DNA of 64,000 nt from Desmodus rotundus. Lineage: Eukaryota; Chordata; Mammalia; Chiroptera; Phyllostomidae. The stretch lies in assembly GCF_022682495.2 (NCBI RefSeq), contig NC_071392.1, forward strand, positions 111,404,896-111,468,895, written 5' to 3'. Shown one piece after another: positions 44,291-54,885 of this stretch; within the stretch, counting starts at the first letter, position 1, and each line of letters opens with the position of its first letter. The translations under genes and the position numbers were made by a program. The notes below the pieces were generated by a model. It made no database searches. It was not told the origin of the DNA and worked only from the letters and a program-made list of their open reading frames with translations.

Positions 44291-45454
44291 TGGGGAGCGT
44301 TCGAGGCAGAAGCGACAGCTGAGCTGAAGCCCAGAGGTGGGGAGCAGCTTGGTATAGTGCTCAAGGACTGGAAGAGAGAACTGAGTAGGCAGAGGACTGA
44401 GCAAGGGCGAGTGTGCTCCTTCTCCAGGCCTCAGTTTCCGGAGTCTCTGTGCACGGAGGCTTGGGGAAGTGCCTCCAGGCTCTCCTCAGAGTGCCCACCT
44501 GAGCTCTGTTTGCATGAGGAGGAGCCTGGGGTGGGGGGAAGTGAAGGAGCTCAGGAGGCCTGGCCCAAACTGCTCCCATGTGACCTTGGCCAGGCCCCCT
44601 TCCCCTTCACTCCCTGGAACTGCCTGAAAGCTAAGAGTGGTGCCTGACTCACTACTTCAGTGACAGCTAATCATGCCACCCCCTCCACCCACTGGATGGC
44701 AGCACCGGCATTGAAGCACTTTGGCTCCTGACCACCCCTCCACCCCCATCTTGCCCCCTTACCCATCCAGCCTCCTGACAGCCCCCTCAGGGTCCAGGAC
44801 TAGCTGTAGGGACCATCTGGGGTCCCAGGTCTGGAAAGCAGTGTCTTCCCCTTCTCACATTTTTTTCAATCCTCTCCACCTCCCCTAACACCCCTACCCC
44901 AGGACTCACAGCCAGGGATGGGGATGGGGCTGGGGTCCAACCAATATTTCTGATCTGGTGTGGCCACTTCTGTGACCACCAGGCACACGGAGACCAATGG
45001 AGACCTCTGACCTAAGCTGGAGGCCCATGCCCAGGGGCAGCAGGCACGGAGCTGCGATCGATGCCTCCAGTGGCTTCCTCCCTGACCTCTCCCACCCCCC
45101 ACCCTGTGCCCCTGGGAGGGCGAGTCACTGAAGTCCTGCTCACCCTGCCTCTGCTCCTGTGAAACCAGCCACCTGCACATGAATCACAGGATGGGGCCTA
45201 GGCCTCAGTGTGTGGGGGGCGTCCCAGGGACACTCCTCTTCCATATCATCCCCACTTCTGGAAAATCCAGAATTTCCTGAGAGAGGGAGGGGTGCAGGGA
45301 CTGGCAGACAACCAGGAGAAGGGAGGAGCTAACATTGGGGGTGTGGGAGACCCCCACCCCACTCCTACTTGGGGCTCCATTCCCAGAAGGAGAGGGTGTT
45401 GGGAACTTAGGCCCCCTTCTGCCACAGAGGAAAGACACACCCCCATTTGCCCCT
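44291..45454. other. Unique sequence, no gene seen
   Basis: GC-rich. A trace of MIR ('ccaggcctcagtttccgg') lies near 44425. No domain is recognised in the 96- to 104-residue frames. Confidence 0.5.
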
Positions 45455-45530
45455 CCCTGGGCCAATCAGCATTTTAATTAGGGTGGTATGATCATGAATA
45501 TGCTAATCAGACACCACTGGCTACTCCAGA
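45455..45530. promoter_or_regulatory. Candidate regulatory motif cluster
   Basis: An AT-rich island in GC-rich DNA with CCAAT at 45462, TTTTAATTA at 45472, and an octamer-like ATGCTAAT at 45500. Suggestive only. Confidence 0.2.
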
Positions 45531-45589
45531 TTCCTCTGTCCTCCCTGCTCTAGCCTCCAGCTCTGCTGTTGCCACAGGCTTCCCCCATT

Positions 45590-45998
45590 CCTCACTCAGC
45601 CTCATCCCTCCAGCTCTCGCTCCCCTAGCTCACCTTGGAACCACCTGTCAGCCTTTTCCCTGGACTTCAAAATGGCCCTGATCTCTCTTGTCTCAACATC
45701 TTTGACCTACCGTTCCTGGTACCCAGAATCCCCTTCCTTTCCTCCTCACTTGGGTAGCTGTCACTCATTCTTCAGAGCTTAGCTCAAGCGACACTTCCCC
45801 AGGGATGATCTTACACACACACGCACGTGTCCCAGCTAGGTTGGGACCCTCCACTTTATTGCATGGTAAATTTATTCATTCTTGTGGTCATTTGAAGAGT
45901 GTCTCCCCTACTGGACTGGCTCCCTGAGGACAGAGAACAGTCTGCACAGGTCCTTGCACACAGGTGGTGCTCAATAAGCGTTCACTGAATGAATGACT
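45590..45998 (+). mobile_element. L2 3' region
   Basis: 'cactcattcttcagagctta', 'gctcaagcgacacttcccca', 'tccctgaggacagagaacag' and 'gtgctcaataagcgttcact', ending 'gaatgaatgac'. Confidence 0.85.
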
Positions 45999-45999
45999 G

Positions 46000-46784
46000 G
46001 TGGTTTTTACTACTGTTCCAGCAGACTCCAGATGGGCCTCCCTGCCTCCTCCTTGCACCTGAGGCTGAGGCTCTGCTAGCACCCAGCTCTGAGCAGACAG
46101 TGCTTCCCGCTGGGTCCACCTCTGCACGCATCCCTCTCGGGACCTCAGCTGCCTCGTCCTGGAACAGGCCAATCCCTATTCCCTCTTGGCCTAGGGATGA
46201 GGATGAGGGGAGACTGGGTGGGGTAAGGGCCTCTGGGCACCCAACCAGGTCACTGGCTCCTCTCCACTCCCAGGGGCAGACAACGACTAGCCTAAGCTTT
46301 CTCCCACGTTGAGAAGCCAAAAGGGCACAGAGGGTATGTGAATGGGCCCCACCTATGGGCTCACACAGGACCGGGTGAGGGGTAAGTCTGGGCTTAAAAC
46401 ATCCTGGGTGTGGATGCTGCCCCTTCAGAGGGGAGGTGTTATTACAACTCTTCCACGGCTACAGCAGTCAACCCTTAGGATCCCAGAGCCAGGAAAGCCA
46501 GAGGAGCCTGTGTCCCCCTTTTACCTGGACTTCCCCGACTTCATCCTCAACTGCTGGGGGGGCGGGCACACACTCATCCTTTAGGCCCCAAATCCAGACT
46601 GCCTTCCAGAGCCCACCCGGCAGTCTCAGCCCCTCCACCGCCGGCACAGCTGCCCTCCCATCCCCCACATAACACGACGCAGGACACACTAATGTCGTTG
46701 GAGTAAATTCTTGGGTGAGAAGCCCCTAAAACACTGGGGCTCTAGCTGTGTCCTCAGGGCTGGAGCGAGTCTGACTTCCCAGGG
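46000..46784. other. Unique sequence, no gene seen
   Basis: Frames of 107 (+) and 112 (-) residues overlap on opposite strands. No domain is recognised. Confidence 0.5.
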
Positions 46785-46905
46785 ACTGTAAATAATGCTG
46801 GGCTTGAGTCTGGGCTCAAGTCTGGGCTCTGTTCCTTGGGCAACTAACTTCCCCTTCCTGAGCCTCAGTTTCTAATTTGCAAATGGGTTCAGTCGTCACT
46901 ATCCA
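46785..46905 (+). mobile_element. MIR SINE fragment
   Basis: 'ttgggcaactaacttcccct' and 'tcctgagcctcagtttctaa' match MIR. A short direct repeat (gagtctgggctc / aagtctgggctc) lies just upstream at 46806-46830. Confidence 0.75.
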
Positions 46906-47424
46906 GGATGGCAGAAATGCTGCAGCTGGGTCTCGTCCACCTTCTCTCCCCCATTCTCCCAGCTCCTCAGGCTGTTGTTTCCTCTACCCCCAAGTCCAAA
47001 AGCTCCCAATGGACTAGCCCTAAGGAGGCAGGGGGTGTGGGCGCAGCAGGGAGAGGGCAGAGACAGACTGGGTGCTGGCGAGGGCCCACGTGGGGTCCGC
47101 TGGGCTCCAGCAGCCCTAGGAAGGAGGACGGGATGTGTCCTTAGTAGGCAGGAGCAAAGCTGGATCGATGCCCTGGTTAGACTCAAAGCCACAGTCAGGG
47201 CACATTTAGGGAGTAAAAAAAAAAAAAAAACCAGAATGGGGGAGAGAAGCTGATGGTGGGTTTTCCCTCTGGACAGAGAAGGACCCTGTAATTACTCTGG
47301 CCCTGGGATTGCTGGACCCCAGCACACCCTCCCCTCAGTCCCACCCATGTGCTGCATGTCAGGAGAGCCTGCCAACCAGGCGCGTCACTAGGCCACCACA
47401 CCTGTTGGTAGTGTATGCCAGCCA
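46906..47424. other. Unique sequence with an isolated poly-A run
   Basis: A run of about 15 A at 47215-47230 is not preceded by any element I recognise. Confidence 0.5.
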
Positions 47425-47705
47425 CCATCTAGGGACTGGAGAGAAGAGATGAGCAAAGCCAATGTGGCTGCTGACCTTGAAGTCCAGTAGGAGAGATGGA
47501 AATTAAACAAATGTATGACATGTCAGGGTGTGCCCACTGTCACGAGCAAATAAAGCAGGATAAGAGGTGGGACGGGGCCTCTTTGAGGAGGTGACATTTG
47601 AAGTCAGGCCTGAGTGAAGTGAGAGAGGAAGCTCTGCAAAGCTGGGGGCAGAAAATTCTGGACAGAAGGTATAGCACGTGCAACGTCCCCGGGGCCGAAA
47701 CTGAC
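47425..47705 (-). mobile_element. L2 fragment, antisense
   Basis: 'tgaggaggtgacatttgaag' and 'tcaggcctgagtgaagtgag' are typical antisense L2. Confidence 0.8.
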
Positions 47706-47734
47706 ATTGATGAAGCTCTCAGCCTTGGTCCAGA

Positions 47735-47940
47735 GGGTGAGCGCAGTAGGGGACATCAATAGTTGTCAACTGGGTGACCTTGGGGGTGAGAGACTTCAGC
47801 TCTCTTAGCCTTTGTCTCCGCATCAGTCAAATGGTCACAGAAAGGGGTCATAGCTGGTTATAAAGATGACGATGGAGGAAGTCAGGAGAGAAAGTGCCCT
47901 GCACTCGGGGAGACACAAGACAGATGCTCAGTAAATGTGG
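47735..47940 (+). mobile_element. MIR SINE, nearly complete
   Basis: 'actgggtgaccttgggggtg', 'agcctttgtctccgcatcag' and 'acagatgctcagtaaatgtg'. Confidence 0.8.
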
Positions 47941-48199
47941 AGAGGGCTGGCAAAGCCCCCCCAGGGAGCTGACCCGGGTCGGGGGGACGTGGGGAGTGAG
48001 GGCTGGCCACAGGATGGGAGCAGCTCTTAGAAACGTAAGTCTTATAAAAGGACTGCAGTCCCTCCCTGCTCAGCATTCCTCTTTGACCTGCTCTGCTGGG
48101 CCCTGAGACACCTGGGTTTGTAAGCCCTAGAAGTAGTAAGTCAGCAGGCAAAGGCGGGAGACGAGTTCCCTGAGAGGGAATACTCAGGCAGCTCTGAGA

Positions 48200-48335
48200 A
48201 GCCAGGTCCCAGGGAGGAGGTGGCGCCTCCACCCCTGGGTCTGGAAGACGTCCAGGTGGGCAAGGGGGAGGGCGGCACCACAGATGGGGAACAGCATGTG
48301 CAAAGGTAAAGAACGGGTCAGGTCTCCTGCTTGTC
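48200..48335 (-). mobile_element. L2 fragment, antisense
   Basis: 'ggaacagcatgtgcaaaggt' is a signature antisense L2 word, preceded by diverged L2. Confidence 0.7.
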
Positions 48336-48379
48336 CATGATAAGAGGAGGGGAAGACAGGGGAGGAGAAGGCGGGGATG

Positions 48380-48695
48380 ACATTAGTGACGAGAGCAGCT
48401 AATGTTTCCAGAGCTCCTGCTATGTGCTTCTTACAGTCCTGGAGCCACAACAGTATAACCTCCATTTCCAGAGTGTTCAGTTTGGGCCAGATGTTTGGCT
48501 CTTCTCTGTAGTCCTCTTAACAACCCTAAGAGGCAGGAACTCAGCATTCCCATTTTACAGATGAGCCAACTGAGGGTGGGGGCTGTTAAGCAACTTGCCC
48601 AAGGTCCTGCAGCCAGTAAGTGGCAAAGACAAGGCTCAAACCCGGATGTGTCCCACAAGCTCTCCACCACCAGGCCCACAGCCTCCTGCAGGGAG
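48380..48695 (-). mobile_element. MIR SINE, nearly complete
   Basis: 'tcctgctatgtgcttcttac', 'cattcccattttacagatga' and 'acttgcccaaggtcctgcag'. The span of over 300 bases suggests two overlapping MIR insertions or an internal insertion near 48440-48490. Confidence 0.8.
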
Positions 48696-48954
48696 GGGTA
48701 CTGGGAGCCATGGGAGGGTCTGAACAGGAAACTAATGTCACCTGACCTGCTCTGGGATGGTCTTCTGGGCATCACAGGAAGAGGACTGAGGTCCCACAGT
48801 GACTGCTGCTGGGGTCTCAGCAGCAGGGCCCCTTTCCTAGTTCCCCAAGGGAGGGGCTGCAGACCCCAGTGAAGGAGCTCCCAGCTCTGTATGGGGCGGA
48901 GTGTGCACTCAGCAAAGCATCCTCCCACCCACCCCTGGGGCTCAGGTGCCAGCT

Positions 48955-49065
48955 CTAACCTGCAGTTTTAATTAAAAGGTCTTTTCAAACCATTAGCAGC
49001 AATAATAATAAAACCCCAAACAGGAACAATAAAATAGTATGACTGTCGGAGAATTAAAATGGGCA
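48955..49065. promoter_or_regulatory. Candidate noncoding regulatory element
   Basis: The 12-base palindrome TTTTAATTAAAA (48966-48977) and a SOX-like AACAAT (49025-49030) lie in an AT-rich island between GC-rich flanks. There is no transposon match. Confidence 0.2.
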
Positions 49066-49394
49066 CCTGGTGTTCTGCCACCCCCAGGGGGCAGTTTGGG
49101 GTGCAGGAGGGAGGCATGATTTTCACCTCCAGTAGACCCGTCAGTCCCAGCCACTGGCTGGGAGGGACAGGGTTCAGGGGAAGGGACCGCCCTGTGCCAG
49201 GGACACAGCTGTCCTGGGCCGCCTTGGAGATCTCACAAGGAAGGCTCTGGCTGCAGAAACCTGCTCTGTCTCAGAGCCAGCGACCCCCACCTCCGAGGCT
49301 CAGCCAGACATCCTTCTATCCCCTCACCCCAGCCCAGCACAAAAGCCAATGGGCCCTGGCCTCCACATCCCTGGCCCCTCTCCTGACTTAGTCC
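49066..49394. other. Unique sequence, no gene seen
   Basis: Nothing recognisable. Confidence 0.5.
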
Positions 49395-49925
49395 ACTTTC
49401 ATCCCCCTGAAAACCACACCGGTCTCCTACATGGGGTCCCCATGTTCACCTGGGCCCCTATAAACTGCACTGAAATCAAACCCTACCTCCACTGCCACCC
49501 CCCTTAGATGCCACCAATGGCTCCCTACCTCCTCTGCCATGCTTCCCTCCCCCAGGCCCTTGAGTCACACTCCTCTCGTTTGGTCCCTTAGTGAGCCCAG
49601 CCTTTCTCTACCTCAGGGCCTTTGCACAGTCTGCCTGGAGACACTGCAGCTCACACATCCTGACTGGCTCCCTCTCATCCAGTAGGGCTCAGCCTCAGTA
49701 ACACCTCCCCAAAGCCTCTAATCCTCACCCCTGCCCCAGACCTGCCCCATAATTCTTTTCCACATGGCAGCATTTTTTATCAATTTCTTATCTGTCCACC
49801 CTCCTCCCTTCACATGAGAGCCCTGGGAGAACACGGGCTAGGTCTGGCTTGTTCATGGCTGTGTCCTCAGGGCCAAGTGCTGTGTCTGGCACACAGTAAG
49901 TGTTCAATCAGTGCTTGCTGACTGA
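49395..49925 (+). mobile_element. L2 LINE 3' region
   Basis: 'acctcagggcctttgcacag', 'gactggctccctctcatcca', 'gtctggcacacagtaagtgt' and 'tcaatcagtgcttgctgact' are in order over 0.5 kb. Confidence 0.85.
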
Positions 49926-50289
49926 CCCAGCAAACACAACCTCCTGCTGTTCAAGGTATCTGATCATCCCTGTGGGAAGGTTGAGGGGGTGGCCTTCCAG
50001 CTTCCCCGGGTTTCCAGATCTACAAGCAGGCTCCACGAGACTTCCAAGCCTTTGCCTTCACTACATAATGGCAGGGACCAGGGAAAATGGTCTCCAATAT
50101 TACAAATCTAGGTTTTGCCCATTTTGGTAAATGCCTTCTTGGCGTCAGCCTTGGGCTAAGTACACAGAATCCAGAGCCTGGGACTCATCCTTGGGCTCCC
50201 GTGCCAGCAGGGGAGAATGAGGCAAAAAGCCCTACCCAACAAAGAAATGTGTGACGTGCGGGGCAGAGCAGGGGAGCCACCTGGGGGAG
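49926..50289. other. Unique sequence, no gene seen
   Basis: Nothing recognisable. Confidence 0.5.
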
Positions 50290-50450
50290 AGCCACACGGC
50301 CACACAGCCACACACTCATTCAAATCGTCACTCTGCCGCTCACCTTGGGCAAGTGACCTCACCTTTCTGAGCCTCAGTTTCCTCATGTACATGTGAGATA
50401 ATCCTGCCTCATGGGACTGTGAGCAACTGAACCCATACCCGGAGTGAAAA
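50290..50450 (+). mobile_element. MIR SINE fragment
   Basis: 'ccttgggcaagtgacctcac' followed by 'tctgagcctcagtttcctca'. Confidence 0.85.
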
Positions 50451-50539
50451 ACAGCACAGCCCCTAAAGCATTGTTTGTGCACTGGGGGGGCTTTTGGTGA
50501 GGGAAGATGGACAAGGGATTCTGAGAGACAGGGGAGCAG

Positions 50540-50660
50540 GTGCGACTGCCTGGAGGAATCGGGGAAGTCTTCCAAGAGGAGGTGACACTGGAACTAAGTG
50601 TTGATAATGAACAGACGTGCGAAGGGTGGAGTGAGGAGCGTGGAGAGCAGAGGGTACACT
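50540..50660 (-). mobile_element. L2 fragment, antisense
   Basis: 'gtcttccaagaggaggtgac', then 'actggaactaagtgttgata'. Confidence 0.65.
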
Positions 50661-51339
50661 TCCCTGTGGCAGCAACACTTAGAGAAGCCTGCCAGTGAAG
50701 GAGGCAGCGGCCCTCACCGCAAGGGTACCAGCCTGTAGAATGTATTTTGTTTTTTAGGTTTTTTAAAGCCTCTTTATTAACTCCTTATTACGAGGAATGT
50801 CAAATGTACCCAAGTACAAGGAGAAGAGCTGCATTTACGTGGTGCATTCTAAGCAGGGTGGGTAGGCTGCCCTGAGGTCCTGTCCAAACTCTGCCCCCTG
50901 TTCTCTGAGACTCCAGAGTGAGACCAGGTGGCATCGGAGGATGCTGAAAGGCAGCATCTCGGAAGCACCCCCTCTGTCTCCAACAACCGGGCAGAGTCTG
51001 TACCAACATGTGCAGCCGTCAGAGCTGGAGGTAGCAGCTTTCTTTTACTAACTAGTAAAAAAAAAAAGAAGAAGAAGAAGAAAGAGAGGAAAAAATTAAG
51101 TCTTTTTCCAGCCAGACTACATTTGCCGCATCTGAGAGGGTGAGAATCTGCTCTTGGAAGGAAAGAGACTCCTGTCTGGAGCCTCCTCTTTGAAGTTCCA
51201 TGAATATACATGGCAGCAGGCGGAGGGGGTTCTGGATGCTAACAAGCTGCCTCACCTTGGGAAATTGAGGTCATCCACTTTGAGGGGCCTTGACAGGTAG
51301 GGGGCTGGGCTGAAAGAGGAGGTGCTGAAAAGACAGGGG
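50661..51339. other. Unique sequence with (GAA)n
   Basis: Contains an A/GAA tract at 51057-51090. A T-rich block at 50740-50830 may be a very old LINE trace. No gene is seen. Confidence 0.45.
51057..51090. repeat. Poly-A/(GAA)n simple repeat
   Basis: A run of A followed by five GAA-type units (agaagaagaagaagaaag). Confidence 0.85.
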
Positions 51340-51505
51340 ACGGGGTGAACTCCTTTCCCCTCTGAGCCTCCATTTTCTCACCTGTGATATGGGGACACTC
51401 CCTTCTGGAGCTGCCAGGGACAGAAAAGGATCCAAAGTGATGAACTCAACGTGGCACCTCACGCACAGTAGGCACTCAATATCCGCTGGTGCTTATTTCA
51501 GAGAA
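51340..51505 (+). mobile_element. MIR SINE fragment
   Basis: 'ctgagcctccattttctcac', 'cacgcacagtaggcactcaa'. Confidence 0.75.
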
Positions 51506-51559
51506 CCCCGGAGCTGGGAGGGGCGGGTAAAAGTGGAGAAAGACGGGTGTAGCAATCCT

Positions 51560-51725
51560 TCCCCCTGGGTCCAAATCTGCACTCTCCGTCTGCCACTCAC
51601 TCTGTGCCCTTGGGCGAGAAACACCGCCTCTTTGTGCCTCAGTTTCCTCACCAGAGACACAGAAAGAACTCTCTTTATCATGGGTTCTGTGAGGGCAAAA
51701 TGAGCTACGACCATGCAAACACTGA
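51560..51725 (+). mobile_element. MIR SINE fragment
   Basis: 'ctctgtgcccttgggcgaga' followed by 'ttgtgcctcagtttcctcac'. It lies in tandem with the MIR at 51340. Confidence 0.8.
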
Positions 51726-52059
51726 CGTACAAAGCAAACTTTAGTCCTGAGGTTCCTGATCATGTCAGCTTTGGTCCCTCCCTGCAGCTGAGACCTGGGT
51801 GGGGGTGGGGGAGGGTGGTGGAGGGGAGGCACGGGGAGAGGCATGATCAGGGCAGGGGAAAGGCTGTAGGCTGTCAGGAAAGGGGCCCTGGAAATCAGCC
51901 CATTCTGTGGTGAAGAAGACGAGGCTCAAACGCTGGAGGGCTCTCACTGGGAGGATATGAACCCTTCGCCCTGCCCAGCCCCTGGTTCATGCCTCAGCCC
52001 CAAGCCAAATGCACCCCTCGACGCCTCGCAGGCCAGTCTGCACCCCCACCAGGATGGCC
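51726..52059. other. Unique sequence, no gene seen
   Basis: Nothing recognisable. Confidence 0.5.
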
Positions 52060-52310
52060 GGTCCTGCCTCCTCATGGCGCCCCTTTTCCAGATGTAAGGT
52101 CTGATGAAATGCAATCTAATCTCATCACCTCCTTGCTCCAAGTTTCCCAGTGACTCTCAGTCCTCCCTACCGCTCCATGCTCCCCTCATTTCCGTGACCG
52201 CATCTCCTGCAGCTCGCCCCCACAGGACACTTTTCCAGCCACACCTAAATGCAATAGGCGCAGTCTCCTTGGCACATAGTAGGTGCTCAATAAAGACCCC
52301 TGAATGACTG
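52060..52310 (+). mobile_element. L2 fragment
   Basis: 'tctaatctcatcacctcctt' and 'ggcacatagtaggtgctcaa' (then taaagacccctgaatgac). The 3' UTR middle is deleted relative to L2. Confidence 0.75.
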
Positions 52311-52714
52311 TGAGTGGGTAAGTGAACAGAAGCCAAGGAACTCCGATGACAGAAAAGCTGCCTTGTCTGGCCCCTCGCCCCAGGGACAGAGCAAGTGGCC
52401 AGCAGAGGCTGTGCGGGCAGGCAGGGTGCCAGCAGCCTGGGTGACCCCTGCCCAGCTCCTAATGCTGCCCAGACTGCAGGTCTAATTGCTACAACGCTGG
52501 AGCAAAGGGAGTTAATGAGATGGATTAATGTTCCCGTGCTGTTCCTGTTCCCTCCACAGCGGCCAGGGAGCTGGAGGAGGGGCAGCTGGGATTCAGGGGG
52601 ATGGGCCTTTGGGTGGCTGGGGCCCATGACCCCATCCCAGCCTGGCCACATGGCTTCTCCCACTCTCTCCTTGTCATCTGACACCATGGGTCATCCACAA
52701 AAGAAAGGGAAAAA
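52311..52714. other. Unique sequence, no gene seen
   Basis: GC-rich, with a homeodomain-type motif cluster at 52475-52560. Confidence 0.5.
52475..52560. promoter_or_regulatory. Candidate regulatory motif cluster
   Basis: TAATTG at 52483, TTAATGA at 52512, and GGATTA (the K50 homeodomain core used by OTX/PITX-type factors) at 52522. Suggestive only. Confidence 0.2.
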
Positions 52715-52880
52715 GTATTAAGTGCCTTTTGGTGTGTGGGCCCTGGACACGGCGACCCACTTATTCTTCACAAGGTGGAAATTACTGTCCCCGTTGGTGG
52801 AAGGGGTATCCGAGGCCCAGAGAAAAGAGGTGCCCTGCCCGAGGGCCCCCAGCTGAGCTGAGCTGTCTTCTCACGTGGCC
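52715..52880 (-). mobile_element. MIR SINE fragment
   Basis: 'cttattcttcacaaggtgga', 'ggtatccgaggcccagagaa'. Diverged. Confidence 0.65.
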
Positions 52881-52924
52881 AGGCCGCTATGCTCACCACC
52901 CATCCCGGAGGCAGCGAGGGATGG

Positions 52925-53165
52925 CCACGACGACAATAGTAATAATAATATGACAAGAGCTAATACCTACGTCCACTGGGTACTGTGCTAAAAGCTGAAT
53001 AAAGTCGCGGAAGCCTCCACAACCCCATGAGGTAGATCCTGTTAAATGCCTATTTTATAGATGAGGAAACTGAGGCACAGAGAGGTGAAGGCACGTGGCT
53101 GGGGTCACATGGAGAGTAAGTGGGTCTGGCCCCAGAATCTGTATTCTCCACTACCTCCCTCCACG
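52925..53165 (-). mobile_element. MIR SINE, well preserved
   Basis: 'caatagtaataataatatga' at the left, 'ccacaaccccatgaggtaga', then 'gaggaaactgaggcacagag'. Confidence 0.9.
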
Positions 53166-53329
53166 ACCCTCACTCAGATACCAATGCAGGCTCTGGCCTG
53201 GGGAGTGGGGAACTGGCCTCCCAGCCCTTCCCCAGCCCTGCCCCAGCCCTCTGGCTTGGCCTGTGGGGCTCCTTGCTGCCCCCTAAGGTAGGTGTGGGAG
53301 AATGACGCGCACTGTGCACTGACTGCCAC

Positions 53330-53930
53330 CATTTCTCCTTGTTACAAAAGCAACGTGTGTGTACTGTGTGAAACTGGAAGGAAATGGAAAGGCTTCTGGA
53401 AAATAAAATTATTCCTCTCCCAGGGATGACCACTTCTGATATTTTGGTGCATGTCCTTCGGGTCTTTCTATTTTCTGTGCGTAATCATCATCAACACAGC
53501 CCTGGCAGCTCAAGAGTTGCTCTGCGCTTGGTCCTGTGCTGATATCTGCCCATACAATTTCATTTAAACCTCATGTTATCTCCTGTCACCTGCACTACCA
53601 CCAGATAATGATATAGAGAGAAAACCCCGATTCTACTGACTCACAAACAGAGGTTTCGACAGATAAAGTAACCTGTCCAAGGTCAAAGAGCTGGTCACTG
53701 GTACAATCAGCTTCCAACTCACATCCAGCAATCTAACCTATTTTCTTACGATAACTTCCTGGAGCTGGAATTGCCAGGTCACACATATGCCCAATGCTAA
53801 ATTTTGAGATAATTCTATTCCAACCTGCCCTAAAAAAGAAGGTCTTGATTTATACCCTTGCCAACAGAGTCCAGAAAAGCCTATTTCCCCATACTTGTGT
53901 CCACACTGAACTTTATTTTTTTTTAAATAA
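53330..53930 (-). mobile_element. Old L1 (antisense) with a MIR between its parts
   Basis: Left part (53330-53485) has 'ttgttacaaaagcaacgtgt'. Right part (53735-53930) has 'ctggagctggaattgccagg' and 'cccttgccaacagagtccag'. Both are antisense L1M 3' sequence. About 0.3 kb of L1 expected between them is missing, so a deletion accompanied or followed the MIR. Confidence 0.65.
53490..53725 (-). mobile_element. MIR SINE, nearly complete
   Basis: 'acaatttcatttaaacctca' followed by 'cctgtccaaggtcaaagagc' matches antisense MIR. Confidence 0.75.
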
Positions 53931-53959
53931 AGATTATACAGGATAATCTCTTTATCTTA

Positions 53960-54095
53960 TGATTAGATGCTAGCAATCTTAATTTTACTTGAAACCTTAA
54001 TCCTCCTTTGCCCTGTAACATATTCATAGGTCCAGGGGACTAGAAGGTGGGCATCTTTAGGAGCCACTATTTTGTGTTCCATAGACTGAGCCTGT
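53960..54095. repeat. Unclassified old repeat
   Basis: 'gtaacatattcataggtcca' and 'gggcatctttaggagccact' are words of a common mammalian repeat that I cannot assign confidently. Confidence 0.4.
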
Positions 54096-54584
54096 AACCT
54101 TTATTTTACACATGTACACAAAACTGTTCCTCAAAAATAAACTGCATCCCCCAATGGTGTAAGTACTATAATAAGTGCTGTTGCAAAATATTCAGCCATA
54201 TGACTCATAAAAAACATCTAGATTCTCTCGAACTTCAATTATTTTTGACAGCTTTTTTTTTTTTTGCCCACATGGATAATAAAATAACTTGTATATTTTA
54301 ATGAGCAAAAGGAAGATGCCAGTTTGATATACAAACAAAATATACCAGCACTGTTTCTGATTTCTTTAATTTTACTGTGTGATTTTAGCCTCTTAGAGTG
54401 GCCCTGGGGCCTGCCTGGCCAGGGCCTGCTGCCCCACGCCTCAGCCCAGGAGGTACCAGGAGTGGCCCATCATCAAATCACACCCCGCCACCTGACATAC
54501 CCACACACCCGACACCTCGGCTGTTCTGTCACTTCGTGCTTTGACCTTAGAAGCAAGTCTCACTGGAAAACCGAATGTCCCGAA
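54096..54584. other. AT-rich then GC-rich unique sequence
   Basis: Contains a run of T at about 54251-54264. A GC-rich block follows from 54395 to 54560. No gene is recognised. Confidence 0.5.
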
Positions 54585-54665
54585 ATGCAGATATCCCTTC
54601 GCCTACTTGACAGATGGAGAAACTGAGTCAGGACTGGCCGTCACCAAGCTGGTGGCCCTGATACT
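54585..54665 (-). mobile_element. MIR SINE fragment
   Basis: 'cagatggagaaactgagtca' marks an antisense MIR core; the rest is diverged. Confidence 0.55.
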
Positions 54666-54885
54666 TCCTCTCTGTCCCTGAATCTCACTCTGCTGTGTAA
54701 AAAAAGATCAACTACAAACCTTCAGATTCAAGAAATTCAATGACTCCAAAAACAAGAAATATGAAGAAAATGACACTAAATCATAATCAAATTGTTCAAA
54801 ACCAGTGATAAAGAGAAAAATCAGTCAGGTTAAAAATAAAGATATCACGCATTGAGGAACAAAGATAAGAATGACAGATTTTCTT

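Noticed and set aside
47200..47245. Poly-A run as the tail of a retrocopy
   Set aside because: I see no polyadenylation signal, no target-site duplication and no recognisable inserted sequence upstream.
50735..50830. Possible old antisense L1 fragment
   Set aside because: The match is too weak to distinguish from AT-rich unique sequence.
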